Part shown: positions 1 through 8,436 of the stretch, in pieces
Position numbering within the stretch: position 1 is the stretch's first letter
How the letters are laid out: every line of letters begins with the position of its first letter
Source of the DNA: CAZAMB01 sp964501365
GTDB taxonomy: Bacteria; Planctomycetota; Phycisphaerae; UBA1845
DNA length: 64,000 bases
Direction of reading: 5' to 3'
NCBI GenBank assembly: GCA_964501365.1
Contig: CAZCST010000008.1
Coordinates: 62,001-126,000, forward strand
Made by a program: the position numbers and the translations under genes
The notes under the pieces: model-generated
Database searches by the model: none
What the model was told of the DNA's origin: nothing
What the model saw: only the letters and a program-made list of their open reading frames with translations

Positions 1-2
1 AC

Positions 3-1553
3 AGCGAGCAGTTTGTCATCGGTCGTTCCCCCACCTGCCAGCTCCCGCTCGAATCCGAAATGATTTCCCGCGAGCACGTCCGCATCGAGCTCGACGGTGG
101 CGGGCGGTTTCGGATCAAGGACCTTGGCAGCCGCAACAAATCCTTCGTCAACGGCGAACTGATCACGGAGACACTGCTCAGCGCCGGCGACATCGTCCGT
201 GCCGGCGACCGGGTCTTTGAGTTTCTCGACGACTCCGCCCCGACCGGTTCGATGGACCGTGGCTTCCTCCTGGACGGCCCCGAACCCCCCGACTGCGACT
301 GGATCAAGGCCAAGACCGCGCTGATGCTGACGGTTCAGCAGATCGAGCAACTTGCCCAGCTATCCGGCGATCAGGCCCTTCTCTCCCGCGCTGAGGACAT
401 CGCCGACTCCGCGCTCAGCACCATCCTGCATGACATCCAGGCCGAACGCGGGTTCATCGCCCTGCGCCCGCCCGATTCGCTCGAGATCACCCCCATTGCA
501 CACCGCGCCTTAAAGCATTTTGGCGGCGAGACACGCACCCCCGTCAACCTCAGCTTTGTACGCGACGCGATCAACCAGCATGCCGCAGGCTTCTATCCCA
601 AGCCCGGCGCCAAGCTAAATCCCAGGCCGGGGCTGGCCGTCACCGCCATGATCGCCCCGCTGACCTATCGCGGCGAAATCACCGGCGTCGTCTACGTCGA
701 TCGCCCCAGTTCCAAGAAGGCCTTTGCCCCGGGAGCGGCAACGTTTCTTCTGGCCGCCGCCGCGCACCTTGGCGGTCAGCTCGCCGAAAGCGTCCGCCGG
801 GTTGCTCGTGGCGCGGTCCGCGAAGGTGCTGCATGGATGACCACGCTTCGAAAAACCCAGTCCATGCTTACGCAGCCACCCGTCGCCCCGGACTCCGTTG
901 AGGTCGCTTCGGAGCGACTGCCCGGAAAAATGCGCTGCGGCGATTTCGCCAGCGTCACGGCCACGCCGCGCGGCTGCGCCGTTCTCCTCGTGGATGGCGG
1001 TGGTCACGGCGTCGCCGGACTGGCCCAGGCGCACGCTATTGAAACTGCGCTACGAACCGCATTGTCCGAATTCCCCGCGACCACGCTCGACCCGGCCCGC
1101 GTCTTCGAATCGCTGAACCGCATGGTCGCCGCGCTCCCTGGCCGCCAGACGATCGCCTGCACGTATGTCGGTCTCGACATCAACGCCCGTAAGCTCGCGT
1201 ACATCAACGCTGGCGGCCCCTCCCCCCTGCTGATGATTGAGCCGGGCCGCACCGTCACCGCCGAGCAGACTTCGCTAGTCCTGGGCGTGGACAAGGGCTA
1301 CCGCTACGAAACTGCAATCCTCGATTTGCCCGCGTCCTTCCGCCTGGTCGTCTTCAGCGACGGCGTGATCGACGCAGTGAGCGCAGAGGGCGAGGTCCTT
1401 GGCGAAAAGCGGATCCGCGAAACCCTGGAGTCCCCCACCGGTTTCGCCGCCGCCCCGCAGATCGCTTCGATGATCGGTCAACTGGTCCGTTCGCACCTCG
1501 GCGGCACGTCCGGCGACGACGACGCTTCGTGGGTGGTGCTGGCCCATCGGTAG
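3..1553 (+). CDS. FHA-GAF-SpoIIE (PP2C-type) serine phosphatase, 5' truncated by window edge
   Basis: The reading frame is open to the window edge, and its first codons encode the FHA signature FVIGRSPTCQL followed by SREHVRIEL, so the gene begins upstream and the first ATG (position 60) is not the start. In order come an FHA domain (phosphothreonine-peptide binding, including the GSRNKSFVNG loop), a GAF-like middle domain (about nt 300-780), and a SpoIIE/PP2C-like phosphatase domain with the metal-binding Asp motifs GDFASV, LLVDGGGHG and VVFSDGVIDA. Family knowledge: such proteins dephosphorylate regulators in partner-switching or kinase-controlled circuits. The stop lies 8 nt before the secretion ATPase gene, so the two are probably co-transcribed and this protein may control secretion or piliation; that link is inference. 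Confidence 0.9.
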   Translation, partial: SEQFVIGRSPTCQLPLESEMISREHVRIELDGGGRFRIKDLGSRNKSFVNGELITETLLSAGDIVRAGDRVFEFLDDSAPTGSMDRGFLLDGPEPPDCDWIKAKTALMLTVQQIEQLAQLSGDQALLSRAEDIADSALSTILHDIQAERGFIALRPPDSLEITPIAHRALKHFGGETRTPVNLSFVRDAINQHAAGFYPKPGAKLNPRPGLAVTAMIAPLTYRGEITGVVYVDRPSSKKAFAPGAATFLLAAAAHLGGQLAESVRRVARGAVREGAAWMTTLRKTQSMLTQPPVAPDSVEVASERLPGKMRCGDFASVTATPRGCAVLLVDGGGHGVAGLAQAHAIETALRTALSEFPATTLDPARVFESLNRMVAALPGRQTIACTYVGLDINARKLAYINAGGPSPLLMIEPGRTVTAEQTSLVLGVDKGYRYETAILDLPASFRLVVFSDGVIDAVSAEGEVLGEKRIRETLESPTGFAAAPQIASMIGQLVRSHLGGTSGDDDASWVVLAHR

Positions 1554-1561
1554 GAGTTTGC

Positions 1562-3232
1562 ATGATCTCTTCGGGTCTGGCCCAACTCGACATTGCCTCC
1601 AGGCTTCTTGCCGACGGGACGATGAATGCGCTCTCACTGACACAGGCCCGCCGCGAATCGGAGACGTTTGGCCTTCCACTGATTGAGATTCTTCTCGCAC
1701 AGGATCGGATCAGCGACGCCACCGTCGCCCAGGTCTACGCTGAGCGCAGCGGAGTTCGCTTTCTTGATCTCACCCGACGCCGCCCCACGCGGACCTGGGC
1801 CCTGACACTTCCGGAAAATCTCGCGCGCCGCCATGACTGCCTCATTTTCGGCGAAGTCGCCGGCGAATTGACCGTGGCCGTTGCTGACCCGTTCGATCCT
1901 GTTCTACGCGGCATTTTGCAGAGCAGGTATCAGCGCACGATTCAGTATGTCGTCAGCCCGCGCTACCAGATTCGCGAAGCCATCGATGAGATGTACCGCG
2001 ACACCCACGCAGGAAAGATCAAGGCCGGCACGGAACGACTCCCGGGCGCCTTCACGCCACAGGGCGATGGCGAAATTGACATCGTCGAACAGTTCAGTGG
2101 CATCCTCGACGAGGCCCTCGACCGCCGCGCCAGCGACATCCACCTCGAACCGGAGGAAGGCCGCTTTCGCGTCCGCTACCGCATTGACGGCCAGATGGTC
2201 GAGGCCCGCGCATATCCCTTGTCCGTTGCCGCACCGCTGATTTCGCGCATCAAGATTCTCTCCAAGCTCGACATTACCGAACGCCGCCGCCCGCAGGATG
2301 GCCGCTTCAGCCAGAGCAGTTTCGACCAGTCCGTGGACGTCCGAGTGGCCATCATCCCCACGGCCCGTGGCGAGCGGATTACGCTGCGGCTCCTGTCACA
2401 GGACCGCTCGCGGGTCGATCTGGAAACGCTGGGAATGGACCCGTTCATGCACCGCTCCGTCGAGTCCATGATTCACCGCCCCCACGGCATTCTCCTGCTT
2501 ACCGGCCCCACAGGCTGTGGAAAAACCACCACGCTCTACGTCCTTCTCCAGGCCATCAACACGGTCGAGCAGCACATCATCACCGTCGAAGACCCCGTCG
2601 AGTATCACATCGCCGGTGTCAATCAGGTCGCGGTCGATTCCGAGTATGGCGTATCCTTTTCAGCGGCCCTCCGCAGTATCCTCCGCCACGACCCCGACGT
2701 GATCATGGTCGGCGAAATCCGCGATCAGGAGACCGCGCACCTCGCTCTCGAGGCCTCCCTTACCGGCCACCTGGTCTTCGCCACCCTGCATACGAATTCC
2801 GCTGTCGGCGCGGTCACGCGACTACTCGACATGGGCTGCGAGCCGTACCTCGTCGCTAACGGCCTCATCGGCGTCATGGCCCAGAGGCTCGTCCGCAAGG
2901 TCTGCACCAACTGCAAGCAGGAATATCAGGCCACGCAGGCCGAGTTGAAGGTCATGGGTGTGCCGGAAGGTGAAAGCCTCCGGCTCTTCCGCGGCGCGGG
3001 TTGCTCACGATGCCAGCGCAGCGGCTACTACGACCGCATCGGCGTATTTGAGTTCGTGGCCTTTGACGCCGGCCTCGCAGAACTCGTCATCGCGCGTGCC
3101 TCGGTGGACGAAATGCAAAAATACGCCCGAGACCACGGCGCGATTACCCTGCGCGACGACGCCCTGGCCAAAGTCCGCGCCGGCCTGACCTCCCTCGAGG
3201 AAGCCGTCCGGGTCACCATCTACTCCGAATAG
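1562..3232 (+). CDS. gspE: Type II secretion / type IV pilus assembly ATPase (GspE/PilB family)
   Basis: Cytoplasmic hexameric ATPase that powers pseudopilus or pilus assembly. An N-terminal MshEN-like domain (about residues 1-150) precedes the GspE core. Walker A is GPTGCGKT at 315-322, followed by the Asp-box region (TVEDPVEY), Walker B (IMVGEIRD) and the His box (FATLHTNSA). A CxxC-x(n)-CxxC zinc motif (CTNC and CSRC) lies near residues 455-500, as in GspE/PilB. Start: the ATG at 1562 has AGGAG 6 nt upstream; a longer in-frame start at 1529 would overlap the phosphatase gene. At 556 aa it has normal family length. No gspD, F or G gene is adjacent; pseudopilin-like genes lie at 13.5 kb and 37-42.5 kb. 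PilB rather than GspE cannot be excluded. Confidence 0.92.
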   Translation: MISSGLAQLDIASRLLADGTMNALSLTQARRESETFGLPLIEILLAQDRISDATVAQVYAERSGVRFLDLTRRRPTRTWALTLPENLARRHDCLIFGEVAGELTVAVADPFDPVLRGILQSRYQRTIQYVVSPRYQIREAIDEMYRDTHAGKIKAGTERLPGAFTPQGDGEIDIVEQFSGILDEALDRRASDIHLEPEEGRFRVRYRIDGQMVEARAYPLSVAAPLISRIKILSKLDITERRRPQDGRFSQSSFDQSVDVRVAIIPTARGERITLRLLSQDRSRVDLETLGMDPFMHRSVESMIHRPHGILLLTGPTGCGKTTTLYVLLQAINTVEQHIITVEDPVEYHIAGVNQVAVDSEYGVSFSAALRSILRHDPDVIMVGEIRDQETAHLALEASLTGHLVFATLHTNSAVGAVTRLLDMGCEPYLVANGLIGVMAQRLVRKVCTNCKQEYQATQAELKVMGVPEGESLRLFRGAGCSRCQRSGYYDRIGVFEFVAFDAGLAELVIARASVDEMQKYARDHGAITLRDDALAKVRAGLTSLEEAVRVTIYSE

Positions 3233-3437
3233 CAATCCGCAAAATCCGCTCCTCGAGCGCCAGCGAGCGGACCATAGTTCGACTCCGGAGGCGCCGACGA
3301 GGTCCATTGGGGCCGACATCGCGCTACCACGGCTTGATTGCACTATTGATTGTTGGCGGTACGGTGTACACTTCGACCCGAATACGGGTACAGGTAGTCA
3401 GCAGTCCAGAAGCGAGTGGAACGAACCGGGAGGTGAC

Positions 3438-4949
3438 ATGCGGAACGGAATTTTTGCGCGCAAGCCGCTGGAATTGTTACTGGAGGAGGCCAAGGGCGAA
3501 AATCGCCTTCGCCGTGTATTGGGGCCTGTACAACTCACCGCCCTCGGCGTTGGGTGCATCATTGGCGCGGGTATCTTCGTCATCACCGGGAAAGCCGCAC
3601 ACAATACTGCTGGCCCGGCGCTTATGTTGTCGTACGTCGTTGCTGGTGCGGCCTGCATTTTCGCCGCGCTCTGTTATGCCGAGTTTGCGTCCATGGTTCC
3701 CGTTGCGGGCTCCGCTTACACCTATGCCTATGCAACTCTTGGCGAATTATTCGCCTGGATCATCGGCTGGGACCTTGTACTGGAATACACCGTGGCCTCT
3801 GCGACGGTGGCGAACGGGTGGTCTGGCTATTTTCAAAGCGTGCTGGCAAAGTTCGGCATTGTTTTGCCCCACGCACTCGCCGGCCCGCCCATCGTGTATG
3901 ACCCAGCCCTTGGGCAGCTGGTAAGCACCGGAGCGATCGTCAATCTTCCGGCGGTGATCATTACTGCAATCGTTACCGTTGTCCTGGTCATCGGAATCCG
4001 GGAAAGCGCCGGTTTCAACGCGACCATGGTGATACTAAAGGTTTCCGTCGTACTATTCGTGATTGCAGTGGGCGCGTTTTACATCAATCCGGAGAACTGG
4101 AAACCGTTTGCGCCCTATGGATACGGTGGTTTGCGGGTTTTCGGTAAGACGCTCATCGGACAGGAGGATGCGGGAGGACATCCCCTTGGGATGATGGCCG
4201 GAGCGGCAATCATCTTCTTTGCCTACATTGGATTCGACTCCGTCTCGACTCACGCCGAAGAAGCCAAAAAACCTCAGCGCGACGTACCCATCGCCATCGT
4301 TGCCTCGCTGTTGATTTGCACCGTGCTCTACATTGCCGTGGTGGGCGTCATCACCGGTATGGTCCCGTATGACCAGATCAGCATCGCCGCGCCGGTGTCC
4401 GATGCGTTCAAACACGTGGGTCTCCCTTGGGCGGATCTTTTGATCGCCGCAGCCGGCGTCGCGGGAATTACTTCCGTACTCCTCGTGATGATGCTCAGCC
4501 AACCGCGAGTCTTGCTGGCGATGGCTCGTGACGGAATGGTTCCCCAGTCATTTTTCGGGGCAGTGCATCCCCGATTCAAAACGCCCTGGAAGTCAACGAT
4601 CCTGACCGGCTTTTTTGTAGCGACGCTGGCCGGCGGATTCGGCATCGATATTCTTTCTGACTTGTGCAACATTGGAACGCTTCTCGCATTTGTCATCGTT
4701 TGCGGGGCGGTATTGTTGATGCGCCGCACTCATCCTCATGCAGCGAGGCCGTTCCGATGCCCACTCGTCCCGGTGATTCCAATTCTGGGTATTATTACCT
4801 GCCTGCTCTTGATGTTTTCACTGCCGACAGAAAATTGGGAACGACTGGGCGCGTGGCTGGTCATTGGTTTTGTGATCTACTTCTTGTATAGCCGTCGCCA
4901 CAGCGTAATGTCGAAGTACAAATTGACGCCTTACGTTCCCAAACCGTAA
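3438..4949 (+). CDS. APC-family amino acid permease (cationic amino acid transporter type)
   Basis: Integral membrane transporter of the amino acid-polyamine-organocation superfamily, about 12 hydrophobic segments in 503 aa. The first helix carries the APC signature LGVGCIIGAGIFVITGKAA (about 34-52), and FFAYIGFDSVSTHAEEAKKP is the typical segment of the cationic amino acid transporter/YfnA branch. The start ATG has a strong GGGAGGTGAC 3 nt upstream. The gene is read in the same direction as the fatty-acid-like cluster that starts 23 nt after its stop. The substrate cannot be read from sequence; an amino acid/H+ symporter is most likely. Close spacing suggests co-transcription with the acyl cluster, although no functional link is evident. 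Confidence 0.9.
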   Translation: MRNGIFARKPLELLLEEAKGENRLRRVLGPVQLTALGVGCIIGAGIFVITGKAAHNTAGPALMLSYVVAGAACIFAALCYAEFASMVPVAGSAYTYAYATLGELFAWIIGWDLVLEYTVASATVANGWSGYFQSVLAKFGIVLPHALAGPPIVYDPALGQLVSTGAIVNLPAVIITAIVTVVLVIGIRESAGFNATMVILKVSVVLFVIAVGAFYINPENWKPFAPYGYGGLRVFGKTLIGQEDAGGHPLGMMAGAAIIFFAYIGFDSVSTHAEEAKKPQRDVPIAIVASLLICTVLYIAVVGVITGMVPYDQISIAAPVSDAFKHVGLPWADLLIAAAGVAGITSVLLVMMLSQPRVLLAMARDGMVPQSFFGAVHPRFKTPWKSTILTGFFVATLAGGFGIDILSDLCNIGTLLAFVIVCGAVLLMRRTHPHAARPFRCPLVPVIPILGIITCLLLMFSLPTENWERLGAWLVIGFVIYFLYSRRHSVMSKYKLTPYVPKP

Positions 4950-4972
4950 TCCTGGTCAAAGAAGGAGTCGAA

Positions 4973-5449
4973 GTGCGATTTGGGTTAGTGGACAGCATTC
5001 TCGAATTGAAACGAGGCGAGCGGATCGTCGCCGTCAAGGCTGTTTCGCTCGCGGAGGAATATCTCGCCGACCACTTCCCGACATTTCCGGTGTTGCCCGG
5101 CGTGTTTATTCTCCAGGGACTCGTTGAGGCGGCCACGTGGCTGGCCTACGAAGCCCTCGATTTCGCCCCGCTGGTCATCTTGCTCAAGGAAGCGAAGAAC
5201 GTAACATACAAGAGCTTTGTGAAGCCGGGCAATCTGCTCCGCCTGGAAGTCAATTGTAGGCGCATGGCGGCGGACGCAAGTGAGTTTGACGGGATGGGTT
5301 TCTGCGGCGAGACCGAGATGGTTCGGGCGCGGTTTGGTCTGGCGCACCATACCATCGAGCAGGATCGGCGGATCAGCGCAGCGGTTGCGCCGGTTCGGCT
5401 TGCCGAACGCAAAACCCGGTTCGAGCAATTGCGACAAGTCGCCCAATAG
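4973..5449 (+). CDS. FabZ-like (3R)-hydroxyacyl-ACP dehydratase, catalytic Glu replaced by Gln
   Basis: Hot-dog-fold protein of the FabZ family (158 aa). The catalytic His motif is present (DHFPTFPVLPG, His34). In FabZ the catalytic Glu lies 14 residues further on, in ILExMxQ; here the segment reads FILQGLVEAA, with Gln48. Established knowledge: both His and Glu are needed for dehydration in FabZ. Inference: this copy is slow, inactive, or a structural partner of the second FabZ-like protein at 6616-7089, which keeps both residues. The start is GTG at 4973, preceded by GAAGGAG. First gene of the acyl cluster; ACP follows. Confidence 0.85.
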   Translation: MRFGLVDSILELKRGERIVAVKAVSLAEEYLADHFPTFPVLPGVFILQGLVEAATWLAYEALDFAPLVILLKEAKNVTYKSFVKPGNLLRLEVNCRRMAADASEFDGMGFCGETEMVRARFGLAHHTIEQDRRISAAVAPVRLAERKTRFEQLRQVAQ

Positions 5450-5518
5450 GTATTCAAGGCGAAACGCCGAACGAAGTCGAAAGTACGAGAGATTTCTATC
5501 TAGGGAGGAATGATACGA

Positions 5519-5914
5519 ATGGCACCCAACAGGGATGAGCTTTTCGAAAAGGTACGCGATGTTTTGAGCGACGCACTCGGCGTAGACGCCGAGGAGGTAT
5601 CCCCGCAGGCGACGTTGCAGGGAGACCTGGGTGCGGAGAGCATCGACTTCCTCGATATCGTCTTTCGCCTGGAAAAGGCCTTTTCGATCAAGATTCCCAA
5701 GGGCGAGTTGTTCCCCGACGATATCCTCAATAACCCCGACTACGTTTCCGGCGACAAGATGACTCCGACGGGGCTGGCGCGGCTCAAGGCCGCCATGCCC
5801 CATGCGGATTTTTCAAAGTTTGAGTCCGCGCCTCTCGTCTCCAAAATGCCCGACCTTTTCACCGTGAACACGATTATCAACTACGTCGAAAACAAGTTGA
5901 AAGCGGCAGCTTAA
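5519..5914 (+). CDS. Acyl carrier protein, enlarged (131 aa)
   Basis: Carries the growing acyl chain on 4'-phosphopantetheine. The prosthetic-group site is GAESIDFLDIVF (Ser in ESID replaces the usual DSL), followed by a typical helix II ending FSIKIPKGELFP. Ordinary ACPs have about 80 residues. This one has about 50 extra residues between helix II and the last helix (FTVNTIINYVENKL), with a region rich in Asp, Met and Pro. The start at 5519 is preferred to the ATG at 5510 because GGAGG at 5504-5508 is 10 nt from 5519 but only 1 nt from 5510. It lies between the FabZ-like gene and the nucleotidyltransferase gene. The insertion probably makes a dedicated docking surface for this cluster's enzymes (inference). 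Confidence 0.9.
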   Translation: MAPNRDELFEKVRDVLSDALGVDAEEVSPQATLQGDLGAESIDFLDIVFRLEKAFSIKIPKGELFPDDILNNPDYVSGDKMTPTGLARLKAAMPHADFSKFESAPLVSKMPDLFTVNTIINYVENKLKAAA

Positions 5915-6018
5915 TTGTGGTCCGCTTGTCCGATCAACATCCCCTCTCCAGTGTAGGTGATGTCCTGCTGGCCGCGCGAGTTGTTGGCCGGGATGCTTGG
6001 GTTTCTAATGAAGGCAGT

Positions 6019-6609
6019 ATGGCTCAACAGAACATATCACTGCTATCACAAGATGTGCAGGCTTTGTTCGATACACTTCGAAAACAAACCATTTCATTTG
6101 TACTCGTTGGAGGTGTCGCTCTCCTCCGCTATGTCGAAGGACGTAATACTCAAGACATCGACCTATTGCTATCGCCCAAGGCGGTAAAATCCATCCCCGA
6201 TCTCACGATCATACAGGACGATCGTCCGGTGATGCGGGCTCAGTTTCGTTCTGTTCCTGTTGACGTGCTGCTTACCACGGATCCCGTTTTCAAACTTGTG
6301 AGCAAGAAGTACGCGTCTGTACAGAAGTTCCAGGATGTCAGCGTGAATTGTGCGACCATCGAAGGCCTGCTCTTATTGAAGCTCTATGCACTCCCATCGT
6401 TGTATCGCCAGGGTTTTATGCAACGCGCGGCGTTATACGAGAACGATATCTTAATGCTACTTCAAAGCCGCAGTTGCGATATGCAGGCGATTCTTTCTGA
6501 GCTTGAGCCTTTTGTTGAGGCGGGCGCGAATTTCGAACTTCGTCGCATTGTGGAGGAAATTGAAGTGCGCCTGGCTCGAATGCAGCGGAGCCGCGACAGC
6601 CAGAATTGA
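6019..6609 (+). CDS. Nucleotidyltransferase-fold protein (AbiEii/MNT-like) lodged in the acyl cluster
   Basis: A 196-aa protein with the minimal nucleotidyltransferase signature: FVLVGGVALLRYVEGR, then the metal-binding pair QDIDLLL. Proteins of this kind include AbiEii-type and MNT antitoxin/toxin nucleotidyltransferases, but no HEPN or AbiEi partner lies beside it. The start ATG at 6019 has GAAGG upstream; the open frame extends back to 5917 through about 100 nt that look non-coding. The codons are visibly more AT-rich than in the flanking KAS and FabZ genes, which suggests later insertion. Its position between ACP and FabZ-like genes has no obvious functional reason. Substrate and role are unknown. 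Confidence 0.75.
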   Translation: MAQQNISLLSQDVQALFDTLRKQTISFVLVGGVALLRYVEGRNTQDIDLLLSPKAVKSIPDLTIIQDDRPVMRAQFRSVPVDVLLTTDPVFKLVSKKYASVQKFQDVSVNCATIEGLLLLKLYALPSLYRQGFMQRAALYENDILMLLQSRSCDMQAILSELEPFVEAGANFELRRIVEEIEVRLARMQRSRDSQN

Positions 6610-6615
6610 ACCAAC

Positions 6616-7089
6616 ATGCGCTGGATCTGGATAGACACATTCGTCGAGTTCGAATCCGGCAGGCGGGCCGTGGCCCTCAAGAACATTACGCTTGCCGAGG
6701 AGCACCTTCATGACCACGTTCCCGGTTTTCCCGTCATGCCCGCCGCACTCATCATCGAGGGAATGGCCCAGACTGCGGGTATCCTCGTGGGGGAGGCCCG
6801 TGGATTCGCGGAAAACGTGATTCTTGCTAAAATCCGCCGAGCGGAGTTTACGGGCCTGGCCGTTCCCGGCGACCAACTCCGCTACGAAGCGACGATTGAT
6901 TCGATCGACGAGCGGGCGGCCATGACTTCGGGGCTGGTAATCCGGAACGGGGAACCAATGGGGAAGGTGGACTTGATCTTTTCGCACGTGAATCAAGCCG
7001 AAAAGACGCTCGGACTGCCCGATCACAACTTCGTGTTTACGGACCAGTTCATGAACTTGCTCTCTAGTTTCCGGTCCGGTACGAAATAA
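6616..7089 (+). CDS. FabZ-like (3R)-hydroxyacyl-ACP dehydratase, catalytic residues intact
   Basis: Hot-dog dehydratase, 157 aa, paralogous to the protein at 4973-5449: both begin with a short strand and share the LAEEYL/LAEEHL segment before the active site. The catalytic His is at 34 (DHVPGFPVMP) and the Glu at 48 (LIIEGMAQTAG), both at FabZ spacing. It would remove water from 3-hydroxyacyl-ACP in the elongation cycle. The gene starts 6 nt after the nucleotidyltransferase stop and ends 3 nt before the degenerate KAS gene, so it lies in a tight operon. Together with its Gln48 paralogue it may form a heterodimer with one type of active site (inference). Confidence 0.88.
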   Translation: MRWIWIDTFVEFESGRRAVALKNITLAEEHLHDHVPGFPVMPAALIIEGMAQTAGILVGEARGFAENVILAKIRRAEFTGLAVPGDQLRYEATIDSIDERAAMTSGLVIRNGEPMGKVDLIFSHVNQAEKTLGLPDHNFVFTDQFMNLLSSFRSGTK

Positions 7090-7092
7090 CAA

Positions 7093-8436
7093 ATGTCTGC
7101 CAAACGACGAGTTGTTATCACTGGTCTTGGAGTGGCCACCCCCATCGGCATTGGAATCGATGCCTATTGGGAGGGCCTCCTTCGCGGCGCTTGCGGGCTC
7201 AAGCGCATTTCCGCGTTTGATCCCGGCGGGTTGCCCATCCAAATCGCGGGAGAACTGCCACCGTTTCAGCTTGGCGACTTCATCCCCAAGACCTACCGCA
7301 AGAATGCCAAGGTCATGGCTCGCGACATCACCATTGCCGTCGTCTGCGCCTACAACGGCATTGTCGACGCCGGGCTTGTGACCAAGTGCGTTATCGAACG
7401 CGGCGAGCACGCCGGCCCGCCCAATCTCAACGTCGCGCGGTTTGGCGCGAATATCGGCGCAGGCCTTATCTGCGCAGACCTTGATGAACTGGCCGGAGCG
7501 ATGAGTACCGCGTCCACCAATGGCTCCTTCGACATCAAGAAATGGGGCGCAGAGGGCATGACCAACCTGACGCCGCTCTGGCTGCTGAAGTTCCTGCCCA
7601 ACATGCTGGCCTGCCACGTGACCATCGTGCACGACGCACAGGCGCCCTCGAATACCATCACCTGCGGCGAAGCCTCCAGCCATCTCGCCATTGGTGAAGC
7701 ATTCCGAACCGTGGCCCGCGCCGACGCCGACGTCTGCATCTGCGGCGGCGCTGAAAGCAAGATCAATCCGATGGCGATGGCGCGTCAACTTCTCTGCGGC
7801 CGCGTCAACAAAGCTGACAACGATCGCCCTGAAACCGCGTCGCGACCGTTCGCCGCCGACGCAGCGGGCGTCGTCCCGGCCGAAGGCGGAGGCCTGGTCA
7901 TCCTCGAAGCACTCGAACACGCCCAGAATCGCGGCGCTCGGATCTATGCGGAGCTTGTGGGGTTTGGAGCGGCCAGCAATGTGCAGAGCTGGAGCGAACC
8001 GGCTTCCGACGGTCGCCCTGTCGCCATCGCCATGAAAAAGGCACTGGCCGACGCCCAGACTTCCGCGGACGCAATCGATCTGGCTGTCCCGTTTGGCACG
8101 GGCGTACGAACTTTTGACGCAGCGGAAATGACCGCCTGGAACGGTGTTTTCGCCGACCGCCTCGCACGCATCCCTGCATTGACCACACGCGGAGCCATCG
8201 GGATGAACGGCGCGGGATCCGGTGCGCTTGATTTTTCGGCCATGGTGATGGCCCTTTCACGCAATACCATTCCGCCCTCGATCAACACGGGCGGCCCCGA
8301 CCCTGCTTCCAAATTCAACTTTGTGCTTGGCGATCCTAAGGACGCCCCCGCGAAACAGGCCATCAGCGTGGCTTACGCCCTGGCAGGCGGACAGGCGGCC
8401 GCACTTGTCATTCGTAAATGGGAGAATTCCCGATGA
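7093..8436 (+). CDS. Degenerate beta-ketoacyl-ACP synthase (chain-length-factor-like)
   Basis: Thiolase-fold KAS II-family protein of 447 aa with normal landmarks (VVITGLGVATPIG at the N-terminus, ADVCICGGAES, the terminal GGQAAALVIRKW). All three catalytic residues appear altered. By ungapped alignment on the following IGEA segment, the nucleophile position is Glu193 in TCGEASSHLAIGEA; a Cys occurs two residues earlier at 191. The first His motif AHGTGT reads VPFGTGV (Phe334). The second, GHxxGAAG, reads IGMNGAGSG (Met371). Type II polyketide systems pair an active KS with such an inactive chain length factor. The intact KAS overlaps this gene's stop by 4 nt (ATGA), which fits translational coupling and heterodimer formation. 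Confidence 0.85.
   Translation: MSAKRRVVITGLGVATPIGIGIDAYWEGLLRGACGLKRISAFDPGGLPIQIAGELPPFQLGDFIPKTYRKNAKVMARDITIAVVCAYNGIVDAGLVTKCVIERGEHAGPPNLNVARFGANIGAGLICADLDELAGAMSTASTNGSFDIKKWGAEGMTNLTPLWLLKFLPNMLACHVTIVHDAQAPSNTITCGEASSHLAIGEAFRTVARADADVCICGGAESKINPMAMARQLLCGRVNKADNDRPETASRPFAADAAGVVPAEGGGLVILEALEHAQNRGARIYAELVGFGAASNVQSWSEPASDGRPVAIAMKKALADAQTSADAIDLAVPFGTGVRTFDAAEMTAWNGVFADRLARIPALTTRGAIGMNGAGSGALDFSAMVMALSRNTIPPSINTGGPDPASKFNFVLGDPKDAPAKQAISVAYALAGGQAAALVIRKWENSR

Noticed and set aside
3230..3437. Possible tRNA-like T-loop (GTTCGACTCC)
   Set aside because: The flanking bases do not pair as a T-stem and no other arms are present.
6457..7920. Long antisense open frame opposite FabZ/KAS genes
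   Set aside because: Only a shadow of the real coding strand: no conserved motifs, no RBS, and the plus-strand genes are well supported.
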